A stretch of 64,000 nt of DNA from Diplolepis rosae (taxonomy: Eukaryota; Arthropoda; Insecta; Hymenoptera; Diplolepididae). The stretch covers positions 806,001 through 870,000 of the forward strand of contig JAPYXD010000450.1 of assembly GCA_030998225.1 (NCBI GenBank), given 5' to 3'. Each line of letters begins with the position of its first letter. The first letter of the stretch is position 1. Below are positions 21,230 to 30,566 of the stretch, one piece after another. The notes under the pieces are model-generated. The model searched no databases. It was not told the origin of the DNA and saw nothing but the letters and a program-made list of their open reading frames with translations. Position numbers and translations under genes: made by a program.

Positions 21230-23173
21230 TTATGTTAACTGAAAGAATTGTTTATTAGTTGATGAGCTGCTCCCTTCTTGTGTTTTTGTTGGTTCGGGTG
21301 CTTCGTGTGTCGAGTGTACTTCTTGTGTGGCTGATGTATTTCTCATCTCGATATCGTTAGTATTCTCTGGTCTTCTAGATGCGTATATCAAGAAATGTGT
21401 AACCGAAGTCCATAGGGCTCCCAATAGGTGTACTGACCATCCGTAGACTGAATTAATGGCGTACCCTTGTAGTATAATGTCGACCGTAATTTTGATGATG
21501 TGGATGATCGTTAATATAGCTATTATTCCTGCACTTATTGTTCCAAAAGTAAGGAATTTGGTCCGAACTCTGGTCCAAGTGTTTTCAATGATTTTCTCCA
21601 TTGCGTTTTCGTTTAAGAGTTTTAAAAGGCTTCCTTCGCTATTTCCTAAAGGATGTCCTCTCATTTCTCTTGCAAGGTCGTTTATTACAGCGGGCCTTTC
21701 CACTGGAAACATTATCCTTTCCCTGATCTGGTCCAATTCTTTTTCGGTGTAGATCCCGCTAGTAGCTAATTCTGCAGGGTTGGTGTATTTCCATGTTGGC
21801 CTTGTCATCGGTTTCATTATAGTTGGTTTCTCAGCTGTGGTAGGTAATGGTAAGATTTTGTACCATTGGTTTTCTACGTAGTATAGTGATGGTAAAATCC
21901 TGTTGCATGGTATTTCTGTACCCTTCGTTTTAAGTACGTGGGTTCTTGGTGTGAGGAAGAATGTTTGGTTGTTCCTAGTGACTTGAAGTTCGGCAAAACA
22001 GTTGTCTCCATGTTTCATTTTTATTTCGACGGGCACACACTTGATTATGTGTACTACTTCACCTGCAAGGACTGCCATGTAACCTGGTCCTTTCATCAGA
22101 TCAAATGCGAACTCATCTGGTGCTTGCGTTGCTATTGACAATGAATTTTTGAGCGTTTGTTTTTCTAGATTACATTTTTGAGTAATGACGTCATTATACA
22201 ATTGTTTCATTTGTGAGCGAATATGTTTTTCAACGTATACAAATTTAGAGTTTACATAGGCGAAAATATTGAGATTAGATACAGAATTTTCTTTATTAAT
22301 CGCAAAACTATCTCCTCTTACTGTTTCGAAAATTACTAATTTAGGATGTTCGGTCTTTACTAACGTATATCCGCATACTGATTCCCTACCTTTTGCTGCC
22401 AAGGCGAAGGTTATATCTTGTGTTGCAAGAGAATATATGATTTGACCGTTATTGAAGTCAAAGTCCACCATTTTATTGGCTAGACCTTCGAATAAAATGC
22501 TGTATTGATTAAATTTACAATTGTCAATAGGTATTGCGTTCCAAAAAGTATAACCTCCCTCTTGGTCTATGCAACTACCTTCAGAGAGAGAACATGCGGT
22601 TCCAGAGCGTAAATGAATGGTATTAGTGTTTAAATTGATTCTAGCTTGTTGTTCAGTTAATGTAATTTTAATGTTTCCTTGAACTACTACATTTTCCCAT
22701 GTTCCGAAGGGATCTGAATATCCTGCTCCGTCGCATTTTCCTTCTCCGTTTAAATATCCTGCTAAAATTATACTGTGTGTAACTGTTTGGTTTACCTTTA
22801 TTCCGTGGACAATGTGTGATTCGCTTACTTTTAAAATACCGGTTTTGTATACATCCTGACATGCGCTTTTACTTACATCATTGATATATTCCTTTTCACC
22901 ATTTAAAACAATAGAAATATGAGAATTCATTCCGCAATAATAAATTGTACGATGAATTTCCATTTTACATTGAATAATTCTTGTTTCGGTATACTGATTT
23001 ATCTGGAGTAGCTGTACATATCTTCGAGTTATATTTATTTTTGTTTCAGGTAAATCGCAATTTCCTACTTCTAATAATGATAAGGTTGTTACATTTAAAT
23101 GACGCGACCCACAATCGTATCCTATAAAACCATAAGCTCCTGCTATAATTGTGAAAAGTAATGTCCAAATCAT
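21230..23173 (-). CDS. env: Envelope glycoprotein of element B
   Basis: A complete 647-codon ORF. It starts with a signal peptide (WTLLFTIIAGAYG), has many cysteines and N-glycosylation sites in the ectodomain, and a hydrophobic membrane segment near residues 545-590 (FGTISAGIIAILTII and following) before a short Ser/Thr-rich tail. It is clearly homologous to the env of element C (for example FIGYDCGS, SDPFGTWNNVVVQ-like and ATSGIYTE segments). It does not look like the baculovirus-F type env of classical errantiviruses. The closest resemblance I know is to glycoproteins of arthropod negative-strand RNA viruses of the chuvirus kind, an opinion from pattern memory. A splice acceptor abuts the ATG, so expression from a spliced mRNA is likely. 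No internal break. Confidence 0.85.
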   Translation of the reverse strand: MIWTLLFTIIAGAYGFIGYDCGSRHLNVTTLSLLEVGNCDLPETKINITRRYVQLLQINQYTETRIIQCKMEIHRTIYYCGMNSHISIVLNGEKEYINDVSKSACQDVYKTGILKVSESHIVHGIKVNQTVTHSIILAGYLNGEGKCDGAGYSDPFGTWENVVVQGNIKITLTEQQARINLNTNTIHLRSGTACSLSEGSCIDQEGGYTFWNAIPIDNCKFNQYSILFEGLANKMVDFDFNNGQIIYSLATQDITFALAAKGRESVCGYTLVKTEHPKLVIFETVRGDSFAINKENSVSNLNIFAYVNSKFVYVEKHIRSQMKQLYNDVITQKCNLEKQTLKNSLSIATQAPDEFAFDLMKGPGYMAVLAGEVVHIIKCVPVEIKMKHGDNCFAELQVTRNNQTFFLTPRTHVLKTKGTEIPCNRILPSLYYVENQWYKILPLPTTAEKPTIMKPMTRPTWKYTNPAELATSGIYTEKELDQIRERIMFPVERPAVINDLAREMRGHPLGNSEGSLLKLLNENAMEKIIENTWTRVRTKFLTFGTISAGIIAILTIIHIIKITVDIILQGYAINSVYGWSVHLLGALWTSVTHFLIYASRRPENTNDIEMRNTSATQEVHSTHEAPEPTKTQEGSSSSTNKQFFQLT

Positions 23174-23190
23174 CTGTAATCAAAAAGAGG
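23174..23190 (-). promoter_or_regulatory. 3' splice acceptor at env of element B
   Basis: On the minus strand CCTCTTTTTGATTACAG is followed immediately by the env ATG. The pyrimidine run and terminal CAG fit an acceptor for a subgenomic env mRNA. Confidence 0.6.
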
Positions 23191-23267
23191 TATTAGTTTC
23201 GGTTATTCGGGTTTTTGTTGGGCCCCAATATATACATTTGGTTGAGAAAGAGACAAAAATGATATTT

Positions 23268-24257
23268 TTATTCGCTATCCGAATCTTTCTGTTTCTTTCT
23301 CTTAGGTTTGATTACTTGGTTTATGTGTGAAATTCTTATTCTATTTGCATGAACTACTTTTGATCCATTTTTATATTGGATCTTAATATTATTTTTATTT
23401 ATTATTTCTAAAATCTTATGAGGTCCTGAGTAATGATCTCCAAATTTTTTTGGTTTGGGACCTTTTAATAGAAAAACGTAGTCTCCTATTTGGAAATTAC
23501 GAGGATTAATAGCTCTATCATAATATTTTTTTGATTTTTCTTTTGATTCCACTAAATTATCATAAACTAAAGTTCTAATTCCATTTAGCCTTGTAACTAA
23601 GTCTATAATATATCCTTTATAAGTGGGCAAAACATCTACTTCCCTTAAAGGATCACTTGAGGGTAATCCTGCAAGTTTTCCGAATACTACCTCGTAAGGT
23701 GTATGTTTTGTGCTTTCAGAAACACATGTATTATAATTCAAAATAGCGATCTCTAACCATTCATCCCATTCTTGGTCTACAGTTGTATACTGCTTTAGAA
23801 ATTCACCTAGGGCATGATGTGACCGTTCTAGAGATCCGTTAGATTGGGGGTGGAACGCGGTGGTTCGTACTTTTTTAATTTTAAATCGTTTAGAAATTCG
23901 CGTCATAAGTTTGCTTAACAAATTTTGACCTTGATTTGTAAGTACTACTTTAGGGGCTCCAAATATACAAATAAATTTCTTTATAAAGGAATCCGCTATT
24001 GTAGTGGCTAAAGTGTCTTTCAAAGGAACAGCTAGGCAAAATTTCGAGAGTTGATCTTGCATAGTAAGAATGTACTCATACCCATTTTTTGTTTTAAGTA
24101 GAGGTCCTACTACGTCAAGTGCGATTTTATCAAATACCGTCCCCGGTGTGTCAGTAATTACCATTGGCTGTTTGGTTTTTAATCTGACTAATTTTTTTAA
24201 TTGGCAATTAAGGCATTGTTGTATTCTTCTTGTATATCCTCCTTTAGGTTTTCCCAA
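23268..24257 (-). CDS. Integrase of element B (catalytic Asp changed to Asn)
   Basis: This frame holds the zinc-module cysteines (CLNCQLKK), the DDE core, and a C-terminal chromatin-tether-like part (NFQIGDYVFLLKGPKPKKFG, then SGPHKIL). The first Asp is in KIALDVVGPL and the Glu in QSNGSLERSHH. The second catalytic position, expected Asp, is Asn in VLTNQGQN (codon 23934-23936); a single transition would explain it. Element C keeps Asp there. The integrase lies in a -1 frame relative to the preceding pol ORF and overlaps it. It follows an integrase-end to env-start gap of only 94 bp. The copy is probably unable to integrate by itself. Confidence 0.88.
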   Translation of the reverse strand: MGKPKGGYTRRIQQCLNCQLKKLVRLKTKQPMVITDTPGTVFDKIALDVVGPLLKTKNGYEYILTMQDQLSKFCLAVPLKDTLATTIADSFIKKFICIFGAPKVVLTNQGQNLLSKLMTRISKRFKIKKVRTTAFHPQSNGSLERSHHALGEFLKQYTTVDQEWDEWLEIAILNYNTCVSESTKHTPYEVVFGKLAGLPSSDPLREVDVLPTYKGYIIDLVTRLNGIRTLVYDNLVESKEKSKKYYDRAINPRNFQIGDYVFLLKGPKPKKFGDHYSGPHKILEIINKNNIKIQYKNGSKVVHANRIRISHINQVIKPKRKKQKDSDSE

Positions 24258-27200
24258 TAAAAATGTTTTTTTATTCGGTTATATGTTTTTGAAACTCCTC
24301 GATGTCCTCCAATCGGTGAACAATGTAATTCGTCAAAAATCTCCTTTCTTTTTTCTTCAGGAACAAATTTAAGGGTTCCTTTGCAAACAATTATTTTTAT
24401 TGTTTCATTTTCAAAAACTTTTTTAAATAAAAATATTACCTCAGACCATGGTAAATTCTCTATATTCTCGCTTTTCGCGATGCTTAAAGTTTTTAGATTT
24501 AGCTTAGATATTAAGTTTCTTAATTCTACTAAAACTTTATATACATTTTCTTTGATAGTTGAGATGGATTCGGGTTCAATTCCTTTTATACAAAGAGCAA
24601 AATGGTTTAATTTACTTCTTTTTAATGCATAGTTTACACTTATTGGTTTAAAATTTTGTGAAGATTCAATTTTATTAAATTCAATTAGTTTTCTTGCTCC
24701 TTCATCACAGGGTTCGCCTGTGCTTGATACAAAATATATAAGATTATCATGTCGGAACTGAATCATTTCTTTAGTTTCGATCACTTGAAATGGTAATTTA
24801 GAGTTGAATCTTCTTATTTCTTGGTATGATGAATCACTATTAAAATTTGAAGTGCTTGCGGTGGTCGAAGTTGGTGCTTTTTCCTTATTCTCTTCGTATT
24901 CAGAATTTGATCTCTCCATTACAACTGTATCTTCGTTGCTTGAATAAGTACTTAATTGTGGTATTTCGGATAAACTTTTGTCAGGAGGCATTTTTGTTTT
25001 TGCCTTAGGATTAATTGAATCACTAAATTCACTTTCTACATAATTAGGTTTATTTACAGTAGTCGTATTTCTTAGCTTCATTTTAGTTTCACCTTTGTCT
25101 TTGAAAGTTTCTTTTTTAGACTTTTCTTTTTCTAAACTTTCTTTGATTTTTGAAGAATCCTTTGCTGGTTTTAGTTTATTTAATTCTTCTAGTTTTTTCT
25201 GATTTCTGGTAACTATATTTATCACTTGTTCAAGTATGGGTTTAGCAGGATTTCTCGAGAGTGCATCTGCATTTGCGTTTAATATTCCTGGTTTATAAAT
25301 TACCTCATAATCAAACTCAGATAATTTAAATCGCCATTTTTGAACTCTCGTATTTAGTTCCGCTGTTTTAAACCATACTAAGGGTTGATGGTCCGTTATT
25401 AATTTTACCTTTTTACCATAAATATATGATCTAAAAGTTTGCACTGCATGTATCATTGCTAATGCTTCTTTTTCATAAACCTCATATGCTAATTCTGGGC
25501 CTCTTAAAACTCGTGAGCAATAGGCTATTGGAAGATCCTTTCCTATTTCTCCTTGTGATAGTATTCCTCCAATCGAATAACCTGAAGCGTCGGTTGTAAT
25601 GTTGAAGGGTTTGGAAAAATTTGGGTATTGTAACACCGGTGGGTTACAAAGTGCTTCTTTTAAATCCAGAAAAGCTTGCTCTGCTTTATCTGTCCATACG
25701 AACTCGACTTCCTTTTGTAGTAATTTACACAAAGGTTTGGAAATTTTTGAAAAGTTTTTGATAAACCTACGATAATATCCAGAAAGTCCTAAAAATTGTC
25801 GCACATTCTTGACATTTTTTGGTCTTGGGAATTTATCTACGGCTTCCAATTTTCTTGGATCCGGGCGTACTCCATCTTGACTCAATATATGTCCTAAATA
25901 ACAAACTTTATTTTTGAGAAATTCGCATTTGTCACAGTTTAATTGAAGATTCGACTTTCGTAATCTCTCCATGATGAGATTCATTTTTTCTCCATGTTCT
26001 TCGAGTGTATCTGCTAATACTACGATGTCATCAATGAAAGTATACATTATTTTTCCTTGTAGGTCTTTAAAAGTTTCATCTATAAATCTTTGGAAGGTAG
26101 GTGGGGCATTTTTCAATCCAAAAGTCATTCTTACGTATTCGTAATGACCGTAAGCTGTGCTGAAGGCAGTTTTATGGGAGTCGCGAGGATCCATGAGGAT
26201 TTGCTGGAATCCTTTCGCTAAATCTAAAGTGGTATAGTACCTATGTCCACCGACTTGATCAATAATTTGGGTAATGTCGGGTAGTGGGTATCCATCACTA
26301 ATTGTTTTATCATTTAGAAGTCTGAAATCTGAAACTAGACGCCATTTTTGTTTTTCGGAAGCGTCCATTTTTTTAGGGACAATCCACAATGGTGAATTGT
26401 AGGGAGACGTAGATGGTTTGATGATTCCATCTTTTAGTAGTTCCTGTACCTGTCTTTCTACTTCATCTTTAAGAGATATGGGTATTTTATACTGTTTTAC
26501 ATTTATAGGTATATCGTCGATTGTTGGGATTCGATGCATTACCGTACTGGCAACACCAAGCGTTTGGCCTTCTTGGTAAAATCTATCTTGATTGGACAGT
26601 ATTAAATTCATTGTATGTTCCTTTTCTTTTTCGTTTAAATGTTCAAATCTTAGTTTATTTAATAGATCTGTTTCTTTGGATGTTATTTCGTGGTTTTCAA
26701 TAGAATAAATTTTTACAAATGGTGACTTTGAAGAATTTTCTTTAAATATCTGAAAAGTTTCATTTACTTCCATTGTAGAATAATTTTTAAAGTTGAGTTC
26801 TGAAGATACTTCATTTAATATATCCTGAAAATATGGTTTCGTTGAATAATCCAAATCTAGTAGTTCCAAGTGTTTAAAACCAGTTACAACTGAAAGATTT
26901 TCATTCGATGACTCAGGATTTTCTTCATCTATTTCTTGAAGTTGGTTTTCATCAATATTAATTTGAGGAATTGAGGAAACATTAGTATCTAAACTCCACG
27001 TAGAATTTATTTTGTTCTCAGCTTCAGTTGGGTTTATTGGAATATTTTGAATTTCATTTATAATGGTAGAATTCGAAGTTTTTTCTTCATTAGTATTTTT
27101 CAATTCTTCCTTAACTAATAAACATTGTTGTTTATTCATGATAGATGGTTCTTTTCTGCATTTTAAATTTGCTATTGTCTCGCCAATTTGAAGTGTACCA

Positions 27201-27877
27201 TTTCCGTAGTCAATTATTGCTCCTGTTTCAGTTAAGTAAGTTACCCCTAAAATTCCTTCGCATGGAATGTCAAAATCTTCTGTTATTATTAAAAATGTCG
27301 TCGTTCTTCCATATATCGCAATCTCAATGGATCCCATAGTGTTTTGGAATTTGTCTCCCACTCCTTTTAATAAAACTGTTTTATAATTATTAATATCTAT
27401 TTCGGTTGGCAATAAGTGAGATTTAATGATATTGGCTTCTGATCCAGTATCTATCATAAATTGACCATAACTATTTGAAGGTGGGTTGAAGATATCTATA
27501 AAGGGTAAGGCACTTGTTGAATTTTTATTCCATTTAGATATTCCATTTACTTTTAATTCAAAAGGTAATTTTTCATTCTGCTTAAATGTCATTGATCTTT
27601 CGCCTACAATAAGTTGTCTGGTTTCAAAATTTAATGTTGCTTTTGTTTCTAGAAAATATTCTGAGCCTAAAATTCCATTGAAAGGAATGCAAAATTCTTC
27701 AGGGACTACTTGAAAAGTTACCATGTTGTTTAAAATTTTAATCTCAATTGTTCCTATTGTAGGAAGGATCGTTGTATCGATTCCTTTTAATAGTACAGTT
27801 TGGTCAGTATTTATTGTTTGAGTTGAAGAGACTGAACCAATTTTCATAATATTGATTTCCGAACCAGTGTCTAACAT
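24197..27877 (-). CDS. pol: Pol of element B: two proteases, RT, RNase H, macro-like domain
   Basis: 1226 codons. Two retropepsin-like domains come first, each with DTGSE (MLDTGSEINI at residue 1 and FMIDTGSEANII near 140), a later GILG turn and a similar overall length of ~140 residues. RT follows (KWRLVSDFRLLN, TTLDLAKGFQQI, MYTFIDDIVVLADT), then RNase H (TTDASGYSIGG, YEKEALAMIHAVQTF, NADALSRNP). A low-complexity Lys/Ser spacer leads to a region (about 1045-1160) that resembles a macrodomain: HDNLIYFVSSTGEPCDEGA, HFALCIKG, LSIAKSENIENLPWSEV. The ORF ends within the integrase zinc module (HCSPIGGHRG). It lies -1 to gag, with the frame open well upstream of the first ATG, as expected for gag-pol frameshifting. 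Confidence 0.92.
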   Translation of the reverse strand: MLDTGSEINIMKIGSVSSTQTINTDQTVLLKGIDTTILPTIGTIEIKILNNMVTFQVVPEEFCIPFNGILGSEYFLETKATLNFETRQLIVGERSMTFKQNEKLPFELKVNGISKWNKNSTSALPFIDIFNPPSNSYGQFMIDTGSEANIIKSHLLPTEIDINNYKTVLLKGVGDKFQNTMGSIEIAIYGRTTTFLIITEDFDIPCEGILGVTYLTETGAIIDYGNGTLQIGETIANLKCRKEPSIMNKQQCLLVKEELKNTNEEKTSNSTIINEIQNIPINPTEAENKINSTWSLDTNVSSIPQINIDENQLQEIDEENPESSNENLSVVTGFKHLELLDLDYSTKPYFQDILNEVSSELNFKNYSTMEVNETFQIFKENSSKSPFVKIYSIENHEITSKETDLLNKLRFEHLNEKEKEHTMNLILSNQDRFYQEGQTLGVASTVMHRIPTIDDIPINVKQYKIPISLKDEVERQVQELLKDGIIKPSTSPYNSPLWIVPKKMDASEKQKWRLVSDFRLLNDKTISDGYPLPDITQIIDQVGGHRYYTTLDLAKGFQQILMDPRDSHKTAFSTAYGHYEYVRMTFGLKNAPPTFQRFIDETFKDLQGKIMYTFIDDIVVLADTLEEHGEKMNLIMERLRKSNLQLNCDKCEFLKNKVCYLGHILSQDGVRPDPRKLEAVDKFPRPKNVKNVRQFLGLSGYYRRFIKNFSKISKPLCKLLQKEVEFVWTDKAEQAFLDLKEALCNPPVLQYPNFSKPFNITTDASGYSIGGILSQGEIGKDLPIAYCSRVLRGPELAYEVYEKEALAMIHAVQTFRSYIYGKKVKLITDHQPLVWFKTAELNTRVQKWRFKLSEFDYEVIYKPGILNANADALSRNPAKPILEQVINIVTRNQKKLEELNKLKPAKDSSKIKESLEKEKSKKETFKDKGETKMKLRNTTTVNKPNYVESEFSDSINPKAKTKMPPDKSLSEIPQLSTYSSNEDTVVMERSNSEYEENKEKAPTSTTASTSNFNSDSSYQEIRRFNSKLPFQVIETKEMIQFRHDNLIYFVSSTGEPCDEGARKLIEFNKIESSQNFKPISVNYALKRSKLNHFALCIKGIEPESISTIKENVYKVLVELRNLISKLNLKTLSIAKSENIENLPWSEVIFLFKKVFENETIKIIVCKGTLKFVPEEKRKEIFDELHCSPIGGHRGVSKTYNRIKKHFYWENLKEDIQEEYNNALIAN

Positions 27878-27945
27878 TAATTGTACACTATTTCTTTTGT
27901 CTGCATATTTAAATTCAATATATGGATGTAAACTTGATTGATTAT

Positions 27946-29517
27946 TTACTCCGATGGTAACAACTCTTCTCGAAGAAAATTTATTTGGTTCGAATGCTCT
28001 TGGTTTCTCCTCACCTCCATGGATGCATTCTTGTCCTGAAGGTTCCGTCCGTTTCCCGCGTTTTGTTCTTCATTGTATTTTCTTTTTCTGCAATCTTCAA
28101 TGACGTGTCCAGGTCTTTTGCAGTATCTGCATTCCTTGATATCCTGTACCGGGGTTCGACAGTACCGAGCTTCATGTCCGGATTTATTACAAATTTGACA
28201 CGTTAATATTTTAACCGGTTCCATTGGTTTCTGATTAAACGTTTTGCTTAGTTGAAAGCATTTATCTGCACTATGGCCTAATTTATTGCAAATTTGGCAG
28301 GTTATTTTAGGTTGATTACGATTTAAAAAACAATTTTGGGCCGTATGTCCCTTTTTCTGGCACAGTTGACACTCGTTTAAACTATAACATTGAGTGGCAA
28401 TGTGTCCTTCTTTCTTACAAATTTGGCAAGTAGTTTTATTTGCTGGATATTGGTTTTTACTTTTGAAACAATTTTCCAGCGAATGTCCATTCATTTTACA
28501 AGATGGACACCAGAATTTACTTTTGCAATATGCTGTTTCATGGTTGTTTTTATTGCATATCTGGCATGCAAAGGTCCTTCGTGGTTTGAAATTAAGATTT
28601 TCTAATTTAGGAATAACTTTATTTCTTAAATTGCGCTGGGCTTCTAATCTTCTTTCAATAGTAATAGCATTTTGAACCAGATCACCTACTGCTTCATCTT
28701 CTAGCTGAGGTAATCTTTGTTCGATTTCTAATTTCAATCCTCTTCTAAAGGAATCGATTATAGTTTTATCGATGGATGCCTTAAAAATTGGGTCCAATCG
28801 TCCACCATCATCTAATTTTTTAACTTCTAAAATTCTTGTTCCTATTTCCCTGATTCTATTTGCGAATGCTATTACACTTTCTTCGTCCCTTTGAAATTCG
28901 TTGCCTAATTCCCCTAGTAATTGTAGGATAGATTTTGCTGGGGAGTAAATATTTTTAAGAAAATTCTTGAGTTGTTCTATATTTGCAAAAGATTGTCCGA
29001 AAATAGATTGACGTGCTTCTCCTGTTATTTTACTTCTTATTAATTTGACTAAATTAGCTTCGAGTTCTGGCTCAATCATTTCTTTGGCTTCGCTGCAGCC
29101 TTCGATAAATTGTCCAAGGGGTATATTTTTTCCATTAAATTCGGGTACCATAGTAAGTGCGTCCCTTAATGTGACCATTTGCCCTGAAGGGGTGTGAACA
29201 GGAGGGTTATCAGTTTGGTCTTCCATTTTAAATATCTTATTTTTATTGAATTTACTACTAAATTTATTACTAGGCTTATTACAAGAATTGTCATTAGAAT
29301 CACCACTAGAATTACCACTAGAATTTTCAGAATAAGACCCTAAATCAACTACTGTATTATTCTCTTGGTCGGAACCTGACATAGAATTATTTAAAAGTGC
29401 TTCTTCTTCTCCTCTTGGTAACTCTTTTCTAGGCGCAAAAGGGTTATATTCTTCTATTTCACCCCTTAATTCATCATTATTTTGAGCTTGAGTCCTAGTG
29501 ATTCGTTTATTTGACAT
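27946..29517 (-). CDS. gag: Gag of element B with seven zinc knuckles
   Basis: 523 codons, intact. Residues 1-110 are acidic and Ser/Asn-rich. The capsid-like region (about 115-310) includes VTLRDALTMVPEFNGKNIPL, EARQSIFG and YSPAKSILQLLGELG, and is homologous to element C gag. The nucleocapsid (about 315-480) has seven CX2CX4HX4C knuckles, among them CQICNKNNHETAYC, CPSCKMNGHSLENC, CQICKKEGHIATQC, CQLCQKKGHTAQNC and CRYCKRPGHVIEDC. One or two knuckles are usual in retroviral Gag. The ATG follows a long leader. Gag packages the genomic RNA and assembles the particle in the cytoplasm. Confidence 0.93.
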   Translation of the reverse strand: MSNKRITRTQAQNNDELRGEIEEYNPFAPRKELPRGEEEALLNNSMSGSDQENNTVVDLGSYSENSSGNSSGDSNDNSCNKPSNKFSSKFNKNKIFKMEDQTDNPPVHTPSGQMVTLRDALTMVPEFNGKNIPLGQFIEGCSEAKEMIEPELEANLVKLIRSKITGEARQSIFGQSFANIEQLKNFLKNIYSPAKSILQLLGELGNEFQRDEESVIAFANRIREIGTRILEVKKLDDGGRLDPIFKASIDKTIIDSFRRGLKLEIEQRLPQLEDEAVGDLVQNAITIERRLEAQRNLRNKVIPKLENLNFKPRRTFACQICNKNNHETAYCKSKFWCPSCKMNGHSLENCFKSKNQYPANKTTCQICKKEGHIATQCYSLNECQLCQKKGHTAQNCFLNRNQPKITCQICNKLGHSADKCFQLSKTFNQKPMEPVKILTCQICNKSGHEARYCRTPVQDIKECRYCKRPGHVIEDCRKRKYNEEQNAGNGRNLQDKNASMEVRRNQEHSNQINFLREELLPSE

Positions 29518-29625
29518 GGGTAATTCAGAATATAAAAGAATTCATAAAATTCGTTTAGGAAAACAAGTTCAGTAAAACAGACATACGTAGATTTAAAAAA
29601 AAAAATATTTCAATAATTTGCATTT

Positions 29626-30566
29626 GGATTCTTGTGATCCTTTAAAGAATTTAAAATTTTGTTACAAATTTAGGATTTTTGTAATCCTTTTAAAATTTAG
29701 TAAAATTGGATTCTTTTAATCCGTTTAAAATTTTGTTACAAATTTAGGATTTTTGTAATCCTTTTAAAATTTAGTAAAATTGGATTCTTTTAATCCGTTT
29801 AAAATTTTGTGAAATTTAATGATTTTGGATTCTTATAATCCATTTAAGAGTTTGTAAAGATTTAGAGATTTTGGATATTTGTAATCCATTTAAAAATGTT
29901 TGAAAGTTGGATTCTTTGATCCTTTTATAAATCTTGAAAATTGGATTCTTTGATCCTTTTAAAAATCTTGAAAATTGGATTCTTTGATCCTTTTAAAAAT
30001 CTTGAAAATTGGATTCTTTGATCCTTTTATAATTCTTGAAAATTGGATTCTTTGATCCATGAAAAAAAAATTTTGTTTAATATTTGGAATTTTTGTAATT
30101 CCTTTTGAAAATTTGTTGCACTGGATTCTTTTGATCCATTTAATTTTGAAAAATTGGATTCTTATAATCCATTAAAATTTTTGGAAAATTGGACTCTTAT
30201 AATCCTTTTGAAAATTTAGACATGTAGAAAATTTTTTTTGAATCTGGATTCTTTTACTCCATTTTAATAATTTTAGGATTCTTGTGATCCTTTTTTTAAT
30301 AAATTTAGGATTCTTATAATCCCTTAAAAAGTTTGAAAAGTGGATTTTTATAATCCTTTTAAAAAGTTTGAAAATTGGATTTTTATAATCCTTTAAAATT
30401 TGTGAAAATTGCATTTTTATAATCCATTACAATTTTTAAATATTGGATTTTTATAATCCATTAGAATTTTTAAATATTGGATTTTTATAATCCTTGAAAA
30501 ACATTTTTGAAAATTGGATTTTTATAATCCATTAGAATTTTTTTAAATATTGGATTTTTATAATCC
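29626..30566 (-). repeat. Array of ~26 short palindromes in the leader of element B
   Basis: About 26 copies of GGATTNTTNTAATCC or close variants (GGATTCTTTGATCC, GGAATTTTTGTAATTCC) occur every 30-47 bp, most often 34-36 bp, separated by AT-rich filler. Starts include 29626, 29673, 29708, 29747, 29782, 29827, 29909, 29943, 29977, 30011, 30044, 30123, 30157, 30308, 30342, 30377, 30444, 30479, 30517 and 30552. Variants keep the dyad symmetry. The array sits between the 5' LTR and gag, the place where the gypsy insulator array lies in Drosophila gypsy. Confidence 0.9.

Noticed and set aside
30172..30414. 80-codon minus-strand ORF within the palindrome array
   Set aside because: It is a translation of the tandem repeat (repeated DYKNP-like strings), with no gene features, although it is on the sense strand of element B.
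29626..30566. CRISPR-like array of regularly spaced palindromes
   Set aside because: The DNA is eukaryotic retroelement leader, the interspacing AT-rich filler is itself repetitive, and there are no cas genes.
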